19,796 nucleotides of DNA from CAYMLL01 sp964390645 (GTDB lineage: Bacteria > Planctomycetota > UBA8108). Location of the stretch: NCBI GenBank assembly GCA_964390645.1, contig CAYMLL010000127.1, positions 1 through 19,796 on the forward strand. Direction: 5' to 3'. Positions 1-7,600 of this stretch are shown in pieces. The notes below the pieces were generated by a model. It saw nothing but the letters and a program-made list of their open reading frames with translations, had not been told where the DNA came from and made no database searches. A program made the translations under genes and the position numbers. Position 1 is the stretch's first letter, and every line of letters starts with the position of its first letter.

Positions 1-1
1 G

Positions 2-124
2 TTTGCCGTATGCGCCGCGGCGCGAGACGCCGCCATCGAACGTGAAGGCCAGGCAGCCACGCGTGTCCATACCATTCCGAACGCCGTAGATACGCAGAGG
101 TTCCGGCCAGGCGATCGCGCAGAA
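2..124 (+). pseudogene. Possible GT4 glycosyltransferase fragment at window edge
   Basis: Frame 2 reads without a stop from the first base and contains a phrase typical of the GT4 (glycosyltransferase group 1) family, IPNAVDTQRFRP, at roughly bases 71-109. It is preceded by an alanine-rich helix (AAARDAAIERE) and followed by GDRAEAR. In GT4 enzymes the equivalent 'v-I-P-N-G-V-D-x-x-x-F-x-P' phrase sits at the domain interface, just before the C-terminal nucleotide-sugar binding fold. The C-terminal half that should follow is absent, because from about base 105 the sequence in frame 3 is an acyl-CoA dehydrogenase. The fragment is about 40 codons, so the family call rests on one motif. It may be an assembly chimera, a real recombination scar, or a chance reading. 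Confidence 0.35.
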
Positions 125-974
125 GCTCGCCTGCATGGCGGCGCAGACCTTCGCGATGGAGTCCATAAGCCTCTACCCATCGATGCTCGTCGACCTCGGT
201 GGCGCAGACATCCGCCTCGAGGCGGCGATGGCGAAGATGTACTGCTCCGAGGCCTTCTGGCAGATCGTCAGCGAGACGATGCAGATCCGCAGCGGCCGCG
301 GCTACGAGACCGCCCGCTCCCTCCGTGAGCGTGGGGAGCCGGGCGTCGCCGTCGAGCGCGCGATGCGCGACTGCCGTATCAACATGATCTTCGAGGGCAC
401 GAGCGAGATCATGCGCCTCTTCATCTCGCGCGAGGTGCTCGACCCACACCTGCGTACCGCCGGCGATGTCCTCAACCCGCGCGCGCCGATCTCGAAGCGG
501 CTCGCGGCGGGATTGAAGGCGGGCCTCTTCTACGCCGGATGGTACCCCAAACAATGGAACCCGGTACCGCGCCGCTTCCAGGTGGACCAGCGCATCGCAC
601 AGCACCTTCAGTTCGTCGACGTCACGAGCCGCAAGCTCGCGCGCTCGCTCTTCCACGCGATGAACCGCTATCAGGCGAGCCTCGAGAAGAAGCAGGCTCT
701 GCTGAGCCGCTACGTCGAAGTCGGCTCGGAGCTCTTCGCGATCGCTGCGACGGTCGGACGTGCCGACGCGCTCCACCGCAAGAGCCCCGACGCCCACGAG
801 GGCGTCATCGAGCTGGCGGACAACTTCTGCTGCCACGCACGGCGACGCATCGGGAACACCTTCCGCGCCATCCGCTCGAACGATGATCGATCGACCTACC
901 GACTCGCTCAGAGGATCCTCGAGGGGCGGTACGAGTGGCTCGAGAAGGGCGCCGTCGACTTTCCATTCGAATGA
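105..974 (+). CDS. Acyl-CoA dehydrogenase, C-terminal part (5' truncated)
   Basis: This is the C-terminal half of a long-chain FadE/VLCAD-like acyl-CoA dehydrogenase, a flavoenzyme that oxidises acyl-CoA to trans-2-enoyl-CoA in beta-oxidation. Homology to the C-terminal helical bundle begins before the first ATG at 135 (IAQKLACMAAQTFAMES, bases about 111-161) and runs through a 'QIRSGRGYE' stretch, the counterpart of the usual 'Q-I-x-G-G-x-G' segment. It continues into 'INMIFEGTSEIMRLF', where the glutamate of FEGT (codon 393-395) corresponds to the catalytic base. A further helical extension of about 170 residues follows, as in VLCAD-like enzymes. The N-terminal and beta-barrel domains are missing: an in-frame TAG at 87-89 closes the frame and other sequence lies upstream. 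ATG 135 is therefore internal to the protein, not a true start. Family call is firm; the upstream break is discussed as a finding. Confidence 0.85.
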   Translation, partial: GQAIAQKLACMAAQTFAMESISLYPSMLVDLGGADIRLEAAMAKMYCSEAFWQIVSETMQIRSGRGYETARSLRERGEPGVAVERAMRDCRINMIFEGTSEIMRLFISREVLDPHLRTAGDVLNPRAPISKRLAAGLKAGLFYAGWYPKQWNPVPRRFQVDQRIAQHLQFVDVTSRKLARSLFHAMNRYQASLEKKQALLSRYVEVGSELFAIAATVGRADALHRKSPDAHEGVIELADNFCCHARRRIGNTFRAIRSNDDRSTYRLAQRILEGRYEWLEKGAVDFPFE

Positions 975-988
975 TCGGGTCTCCTTGA

Positions 989-1045
989 AGTAGCCTGCTG
1001 TCGGATCTCGCGACGATCGTACCCGCCGTCGAGCAGGAGGCTACT
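989..1045 (+). promoter_or_regulatory. Leader inverted repeat overlapping a ribosome binding site
   Basis: AGTAGCCTGCT (989-999) can pair with AGCAGG-x3-CTACT (1032-1045), giving 11 base pairs with a 3-base bulge around a 32-base loop. The right arm contains the Shine-Dalgarno sequence AGGAGG (1035-1040), which lies 8 bases before the ATG at 1049. The folded form would hide the ribosome binding site. It could be a translational control element or an incidental structure. There is no T-run to support a terminator for the upstream gene. Confidence 0.35.
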
Positions 1046-1048
1046 GTC

Positions 1049-2377
1049 ATGTCCACATCTCGAAATGCGTCGCGCAACGAAGGTCGTCGCCGCTTCCTGA
1101 AGAAGGCGGTCGCATCACTCGGACTCGGCGCGCTCGGCGCGGCGACACCCGGATGCGCGCTCGCGCAGGAGTCCGGCAAGCGCGAGGAAGACGCCCCGTA
1201 CGGAAAGAAGAGCGGCTCCAGCAACGATCAGAACAGGATCAGCGAGAGCCTCTTCGAGCGACTCGGCGGAAAGATCCGCATCACCAAGCTCGAGACCTTC
1301 CTCGTCCGTCCGCGCTGGCTCTTCCTGCGGATGCACACCGACCAAGGCATCACCGGTCTTGGCGAGCCGATCACCGAGGGTCGCGCGCGAACCTGCGCCA
1401 TGGCCGTCAAGGAGGTCGAGCCGTACCTCATCGGCAAGGATCCGCGCCACATCGTCCACCACTGGCAGGCGATCTACCGCCACGCGTTCTACCGGGGCGG
1501 ACCGATCCTGACGAGCGCGCTCAGCGGCATCGAGCAGGCGTTATGGGACATCAAGGGCAAGGCGCTCGGCGTGCCGGTCTACGAGCTGCTGGGCGGACCG
1601 ACGCGCGACCGCGTGCGTGTCTACGCGCACGTCTCGACACCCGACGGCATCAGGGAGAAGCTCGCGCAGGGCTTCACCGCCTTCAAGACAGGGGTCAAGA
1701 AGAGCCGGCCCAACCGCGCCGTGGAGTCGCCCGCCTTCATCGCGGAGGCCGAGGAGAGCTTCGCGGCCCTGCGACAAGCGGGAGGTCCGGACGCCGACAT
1801 AGGAATCGACTTCCACGGCGCGATCAGCCCTCAGAACGCCAAGCTGCTGATCAAGGCGCTGGAGCCTCACCAGCCGCTCTTCGTCGAGGAGCCCGTGCAG
1901 TGCCAGAACGTCGACGTGATGGCGGAGATCGCACGCGGCACTCACCTTCCCATCGCCACCGGTGAGCGCCTGTTCACCAAGTGGGGCTTTCGTGAGGTGC
2001 TCGAGAAGGGCGCTGCCTCGATTCTGCAGCCGGACCTCTGCCACGCCGGCGGGATTCTGGAGTGCCGGCTGATCGCCGGCATGGCCGAGTCCTGGTACGC
2101 CACGGTGGCGCCGCACAATCCCCTCGGACCGATCTCCCTCGCTGCCGGCATCCAGCTCGCAGCGTCGATCCCGAACTTCCTCTGTCAGGAGCAGGTCAAC
2201 CTCGGAGACGGCTATCTCCGCGAGCCGTTTCGTGTCGAGAAGGGATTCGTCGCGGTGCCCACGAAGCCGGGCCTCGGAATCGAGCTCGACGACGAGCGGA
2301 TGGCGGACAAGATCGGCCACGACTGGCGAAATCCCGTGCAGTTCGATGTCGACGACGGCTCGGTGAGGGACTGGTAG
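1049..2377 (+). CDS. Tat-exported D-galactonate dehydratase-like enolase-superfamily enzyme
   Basis: This 442-residue member of the mandelate racemase/muconate lactonizing enzyme family resembles D-galactonate dehydratase (DgoD) along its whole length. DgoD dehydrates D-galactonate to 2-keto-3-deoxygalactonate. The metal and catalytic residues fall at the DgoD spacing with a constant offset of 71: D254 and H256 in IDFHG, E280 in VEEP, E306 in TGERL, H356 in APHNPLGP and E381 in CQEQ. The capping-domain phrase FYRGGPILTSALSGIEQALWD is also conserved. Unlike the cytosolic enzyme (about 382 residues), it has an N-terminal twin-arginine-type signal, RRRFLKK, then a hydrophobic stretch and a likely cleavage after ALA near residue 39, so it should act in the periplasm. 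The start is fixed by AGGAGG 8 bases upstream. The exact sugar acid is unproven: other aldonate dehydratases share this active site. The gene appears monocistronic. Confidence 0.85.
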   Translation: MSTSRNASRNEGRRRFLKKAVASLGLGALGAATPGCALAQESGKREEDAPYGKKSGSSNDQNRISESLFERLGGKIRITKLETFLVRPRWLFLRMHTDQGITGLGEPITEGRARTCAMAVKEVEPYLIGKDPRHIVHHWQAIYRHAFYRGGPILTSALSGIEQALWDIKGKALGVPVYELLGGPTRDRVRVYAHVSTPDGIREKLAQGFTAFKTGVKKSRPNRAVESPAFIAEAEESFAALRQAGGPDADIGIDFHGAISPQNAKLLIKALEPHQPLFVEEPVQCQNVDVMAEIARGTHLPIATGERLFTKWGFREVLEKGAASILQPDLCHAGGILECRLIAGMAESWYATVAPHNPLGPISLAAGIQLAASIPNFLCQEQVNLGDGYLREPFRVEKGFVAVPTKPGLGIELDDERMADKIGHDWRNPVQFDVDDGSVRDW

Positions 2378-2404
2378 CCGCGACGGCGTCACGTCCCGCG
2401 GCGA

Positions 2405-2425
2405 CCCGGTGAGATCCTCACCGGG
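2405..2425. terminator. Bidirectional hairpin between convergent genes
   Basis: CCCGGTGAG (2405-2413), loop ATC, CTCACCGGG (2417-2425) forms a perfect 9-bp stem. It lies 27 bases after the stop of the rightward dehydratase gene and overlaps the last codons and TGA stop (2420-2418) of the leftward TPR gene. The position suits a shared terminator for convergent transcripts. No U-tract follows on either strand, so it is not a canonical intrinsic terminator. Confidence 0.5.
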
Positions 2426-4607
2426 AGGTCACCGGGCCTGGCAGACCGAGAGCTTCGCGCGCCCGGTCCCGCAGCTCGGTCAGCCTCTCGTGCTCCGGGT
2501 CGATGCGCAGCCCTCGCTCCGCGACCGACAGCCTCTCGACGACGTCCTGCGGCCGCGCAAGCGTCTCGGCGAGCCGCACGAAGCCGGCGACGTCAACGGG
2601 GTCCTCGTCGAGCAGATACCACGCGAGCTCCTTCGCCTTGCGCTGCGCACCACTGTCGACGTAGAGGTCGAGGAGCTCGAGCCACCTGGCGACCGCGACG
2701 GCGCCGTCGGCATCGCTGATGGCCTCATCGATGGCATCCAGGAGCCCCCGTCTTCGCACCACCAGGACGCGCAAACGCTCGAGCTCGTCGGCAAGCTCCG
2801 AGGAGAGCACACTCGACTTGCGCAGGTAGTCCGCGCTCTGGACGAATCGTGGCAGATCGAGGAGGTCGCTCGTATCCAGCCCCGCGAGCGTCGCGCTCGA
2901 GGCGTCTCCCTCGAGCTCCACCTCGATGATCTTCAGGAGCACTCTCCTCCACGTCTCGAGGTGCGGAAGGCGCAGCGGTCGACGCGCCAGGATCACCCGC
3001 GCCTGTGCGGGCTGTCGCTCGAGGACCATCTGCTCGGCGCGCGTCAGCGCGATGACCGGCTCGCTCGTCTCGTCCACGCGGTGCTCGCGAAAGAACGCCC
3101 GGACCGCCCCCAGGTCGCGAAGCTCGAGATACAGGCGCAGGCGAGCCGCCACGCCGGTCATCGGAGCGCGACCCGTCTGCGCCCCCGCCCCGGCGCCCGG
3201 CGGCGTGACGAGCCGGGGATCCTCGAGAATCCTCCTCGCCTCCTCGACGCGGCCTCGAATCGCCCCGATCCGCGCCCTGTCCAGAAGGAAGCTCGACACG
3301 CCGGTATTCTCGAACGCCTCGTCGCAGTTCGCCTGCGCCCGCCCCAGACGTCCGAGCGACTCGAGCGCCTCACCGTACGCCTGGTGCAGCTCGATCGACC
3401 TCGGTGACTCGCGGAGCGCGAGCCGCAGATCATCGAACGCCGCGCCGAGCCGACCCGTGACGAGCAAGGAGAGCCCCCTGAAGTACGCCGCTCCCGGCTC
3501 GTCACCCCCGGCCGTCGCGAAACCAGCGGCACGCTCGAGAGAGGCGTGAGCGCCGAGCTCGAGGTTTCTCCGACCGAGTGCGGCGGCCGCCGCACACGGC
3601 ACCCCCGCCACCAGAACGGCCAGCACCTCGACGTCGAAGGGATTCTCGACGAGCGCCGGCAGCAGCGTCTCGACCGCGGCGTGGCGACGGCCGAGATCAA
3701 TCGAGGCTCGCGCGGTGTAGACACGGAGATTCGTCAGCAGCTTCTCCTCGACCATGTCGGGATCCCTCTCGAGACTCGCGAGGATCGGCGCCAGTCGAGC
3801 GTGCGCCTCACCAGCGCGCCCCTCATCGAAGAGCGCCACCCCGAGGTAGTACTCGAGCTCCATGTCCCCACCTCGAGTGACGAGCGGCTCGAGAATCGCC
3901 CGCGCCTCGGCGCCGCGCTGCATCGAGAGCAGCACGCGCGCCTTCATCGTGCGTCCCGGCACGTGGTCCGGCGCCAGCTCCAGCGCCCTGTCGACGCAAC
4001 CGAGCGCGCGACCGTGCTCACCAGCCTCCAGCAGCACTGCCGCCCACTGGGTGTAGATGGACTCCGGCCGCACACCCAGACCGCGCAGGTGCGGGTGCGT
4101 ACGGCTCTCGAGGATGCTCTCGTAGAGCGCCTCCAGCTCCTCGTCGAGCTTCCCGGTCCGGAGCGCCGCGGCGGATCGCAAGCTGGCGTCGAGCACCGCG
4201 AGCCGCAGATCCAGTGGCCACCTCGCGCGCGCCTCGATCAGCACCTGCTCACAGTCGCGGACACTGCCCGCCATCTGCAGGCAGAATGCGAAGTTGTAGT
4301 AGTACGGCGCGAGCTCGGGGCTGTCCTCCCCCCAGAGCACGGCGAGCCGGCCGATGAGGACCAGGTACCTGTCCGCGGCCCCGAGAAAGTCGCCCTCCTC
4401 GCGCAGGGAGCCGATCTCCTCCCACTGCGCGGCGAGCTCCGCCGGCACGGGTCGAACCGGCTCGGGCTCGACGACGCGCGGCCGCACCTCGAGCTCCTCG
4501 AGCGGGGTGTAGACGCCACCCCCATCGATCAGGGCGACCACCAGAGCGAGGACGCAGACGAGAACAGCGACGGCGATCGCCAGGGACGAGGACGAGGCCT
4601 TACTCAC
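2418..4607 (-). CDS. Membrane-anchored TPR-rich protein
   Basis: This 729-residue protein has a hydrophobic N-terminal segment (about residues 8-27, no clear cleavage site) that should act as a signal anchor. A short proline-rich linker follows (about 32-52), and the rest is almost entirely helical. Helix pairs of tetratricopeptide type can be read in several places, for example 'AAVLLEAGEHGRALGCVDRALELAPDH' split over about residues 165-195, and again near 365-400, where 'GLSLLVTGRLGAAFDDLRLAL' lies. Later repeats are degenerate. TPR arrays usually scaffold protein-protein contacts; the bulk of this one is probably periplasmic. It starts at GTG 4607 and overlaps the 3' end of the giant LTD/CotH gene by 8 bases (GTGAGTAA), which strongly suggests translational coupling. 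A partner or substrate-handling role for that exoprotein is an inference. No enzymatic motif is visible. Confidence 0.8.
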   Translation of the reverse strand: MSKASSSSLAIAVAVLVCVLALVVALIDGGGVYTPLEELEVRPRVVEPEPVRPVPAELAAQWEEIGSLREEGDFLGAADRYLVLIGRLAVLWGEDSPELAPYYYNFAFCLQMAGSVRDCEQVLIEARARWPLDLRLAVLDASLRSAAALRTGKLDEELEALYESILESRTHPHLRGLGVRPESIYTQWAAVLLEAGEHGRALGCVDRALELAPDHVPGRTMKARVLLSMQRGAEARAILEPLVTRGGDMELEYYLGVALFDEGRAGEAHARLAPILASLERDPDMVEEKLLTNLRVYTARASIDLGRRHAAVETLLPALVENPFDVEVLAVLVAGVPCAAAAALGRRNLELGAHASLERAAGFATAGGDEPGAAYFRGLSLLVTGRLGAAFDDLRLALRESPRSIELHQAYGEALESLGRLGRAQANCDEAFENTGVSSFLLDRARIGAIRGRVEEARRILEDPRLVTPPGAGAGAQTGRAPMTGVAARLRLYLELRDLGAVRAFFREHRVDETSEPVIALTRAEQMVLERQPAQARVILARRPLRLPHLETWRRVLLKIIEVELEGDASSATLAGLDTSDLLDLPRFVQSADYLRKSSVLSSELADELERLRVLVVRRRGLLDAIDEAISDADGAVAVARWLELLDLYVDSGAQRKAKELAWYLLDEDPVDVAGFVRLAETLARPQDVVERLSVAERGLRIDPEHERLTELRDRAREALGLPGPVTSR

Positions 4608-7600
4608 AGATCAGCTCGTCGGCGGTCGGGTCGACTCCGACAACGGGAAAGGGAGCGGCCGGCGACGGCCCGTCGCGGAAGATGTAGTCGAGCAGGCCGA
4701 CCGCGTCCGTCAGATCGAGCGCGCCGCTGTCGTCGAAATCCGCCGCGTCCGGACAGCCGAGCGAGGCTCCCCGGTAGAGGTGAAACAGAGTCTGCACGGG
4801 GTCGGACACGTCGATGACGAAGTCACGGTTGCCGTCTCCACGCAGGAAGACGTCCGGCAGCGTCCCCTGGTACTCGAACGCGTCCTCGAGCAACACCTCG
4901 GAACCGTCCGGAAGCACGAAACGGATATCCACGACCCCGTTCTCCGGTAGAGGCGGAGCCGCCCGCGGAGCGACGACACGCACCCTTTCGGGCGTGTCGA
5001 CGTCAACCGTCTGAGCCCGAGCTTCGCCGAAGAAGACGCTGGTCCCCTCCGCCAGGTTTCGTCCCGTGAACGTCACCTCGTAGCCGCCCATGACGTCGCC
5101 GGAGCGCGGGGTCCACGAGCTCACATCCGGGTCGGTGGAGAGCTCGGTCGTGGTGACCGTGATCGTCGCCGTCTCGACGGTCTCGCCGCTCCCGTCGACG
5201 CCGATGAACTGGAACTCCGTCACCTCGCGGGCAAGCTCGAAGTCGACACGCCAGCGCGTCTGCGTGACCCAGGTCGGCTCGAGCGCCACGAATCCGTTGC
5301 CGCCCTGATCAACCAGAATCTGCGCCACCGTGACCGGCGCGTCACCCTCGAGTCGGACCGTCTCCTCGTCGATCTCGAAGTCATCGCCGGAGTTCGTGCG
5401 GATCCGGAACGCGGCGTTCACCGACGCGTTGATCGTGGAGCGCACCGACCCTGACCGCGCGTTGATGAAGTTCCTGATACCGCCCGTGCCGATGCCGACA
5501 TCGCGCTGCAGTGTTTCGAGGAAGGGGCTGACGTTCCGCACGTTCCAGTAGCCATCGAGGAGCTCCGACAGGATGCGGAAGTAGACCCGGCGCGACCACG
5601 GTCGCCCCATCATCCGAGCGACGTCGCCGTCCGCGGTCGGAAAGAACGGGAAGCCGCTCTGACCGAAGGAGTTGTCCATGTCGAACGGCAGGATGCCCCA
5701 CTTGCCGGTGTTGCCGTCGTAGGACAGGTAGCCGTTGTGGCCGTTGCCGATCGAGAACGCGTCCCATCCGCCGATGAGGATGCGGACGCTGATGACACGA
5801 AGCCACGCCTCGAGGTCGAGGATCCCGGTGATCTGCCGATCGAAAGACGCGTTCGATGTCTCGCCACGGTCCATGACCCGCGCCAGAGCCAGAAAAGGCT
5901 CCCAGTCGTCCAGCGTCTGGTGAATCGTGTGGAAGAAGTACGCGCGGTAGCTCTCGGTGTTGTCGTTCATGTAGGTGTAAGAAGCGCCGTCCCATCCGGT
6001 ACGCGACCCGCCGTCGTTGAAGGCCAGGCGGCCGTTCGCCTTCAGCACGCGATGGTCTCCGCTGCCGTACCACTTCGTCATGTAGTCGCCGTCGACCGGC
6101 TGAAAGAGGCCGTGCCTGCCCTGGGAGGCGCCGTTGTAGTAGTGTCGCACCCAGAAGTAGTCCGCGGTCGGTGCGGGCGACCCCATGACGCCATTGCGAC
6201 CGACCAGGAAGTACGCGCTGCCCTCGTTCGGACTGCCGCCACGGCTCGACAGGTTGATCGCCGTGCGACCGCGGTGAAACCGATCGTCCTTCGGGAAGGC
6301 GATGCGGAAGTTCGAGCGTCCCGGCCGACCCCACGGACTGCCGCGATAGCGTGCGCCGATGTTGTAATAGACCTCGTCGTTGTTGAAGACGAAGGTACCG
6401 TCCAGGAGGTCGTTCGAGTGCAGCGGCCTGCCGCGCAGCAGAGAGTCGCGAGCGTCGTCCAGCACCCAGCGGGCCGTGTCGAGCGATCCGTCCAGCGGCC
6501 CCTGCACCTGAAGGAGCAGCGTGCGAGAGGTCGCATCTCTGGGAAACCGGCGGGTCGCTCCGCGCGTGTCCTCGGCCTCGACGTAGAAAACGACCTTCGT
6601 GCCCGTCGCATAGCCCGAGATCTGCCCGCCGTAGATTCCATCCCCGGCACGACGATCACCGTCCTGCCCGTTGTCGAGCAGATCAGCGGAGGCGAACGCG
6701 CCGTTGGGGGTCCGGGTCCGGTAACGCACCGTCACCGTGTCGACGCCGTCCGGGTCGCTGACACGCGCCTCGAAGGTGATCGCCGCATTCGGCGCCGGGG
6801 ACGCCGGACCGTGGCGCACCCCCGAGAGCACGGGGCCGAGGTTGCCGCTGCCGGTCTCGTCCCGCAGCTTGGCCGTGACGCTGTTTTCCGCGCCCGGCGT
6901 GCCGAGGTTCCGCGGCACGGTCAAGCGGAACTTGCCGCCCAGCGTGTTGCCCGAGAGGTTCGTCGACGGACCCGGCCGCCCGCCCCAGGGCCCCGAGGTG
7001 AACTCCCCGTGACCGATGAGCAGGCTCGAGCCGCGCAGCCACCGGGCCCAGAGAACCACGTCGTAGGGACCGTTCGACAGCGCCGGGCTGGTGTCGGCCT
7101 CGATGCGGTTGACCCCGGTGTCGCCCTTGCCCGACGCGCGGAGCTCGAGGCTCCCGTTGCCCGAGTGGCTGTCCCACGTCACACGACGAGTGTCCACGTG
7201 GGTTCCCTGGATACGCCACGAAGAGGTGTTCGACTCGAAGCCGCCGTTGCGCACGTGATTCGCCCCTCCCCCTCGACGGATGGAGATGTCGTCGATGAGG
7301 CAGCGTCCCCGCTCGACGAGGAAGAGGTGCAGCTCCGATTGCGAGGAGCGCCGGTACGCCGGTACGCTGTAGGTCAGCTCTTCCCACTCGGACTTCCCGT
7401 CCTCGTCACTCGCCTCCCAGGCTGAAGCCACGGAGTTGTCGTGCCGCGCATCGATGAGCTCGAGGCTCGAGCCGCGGCCGTCGGCCCACTCGGACCAGCG
7501 TCCCCCATCGAAGTAGCGCACCTCGTCGACCGGATTGTCCCACGGATCGACGAAGCGGAGGTTCTCGCCGCCGTCCGCGAGCCGGCCCTCGTAGGGTCCG

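Noticed and set aside
2409..4817. Plus-strand open frames of 332 and 423 codons
   Set aside because: Antisense of the TPR gene, low-complexity and charged, without family features.
4600..4850. True cellulosomal dockerin on the giant exoprotein
   Set aside because: The calcium loops fit, but no cohesin or scaffoldin is present and the following helix and tail differ from cellulosomal dockerins, so I call it dockerin-like only.
5737..7425. A 562-codon plus-strand open frame
   Set aside because: Antisense shadow of the CotH portion of the exoprotein gene. No recognisable fold and no ribosome site.
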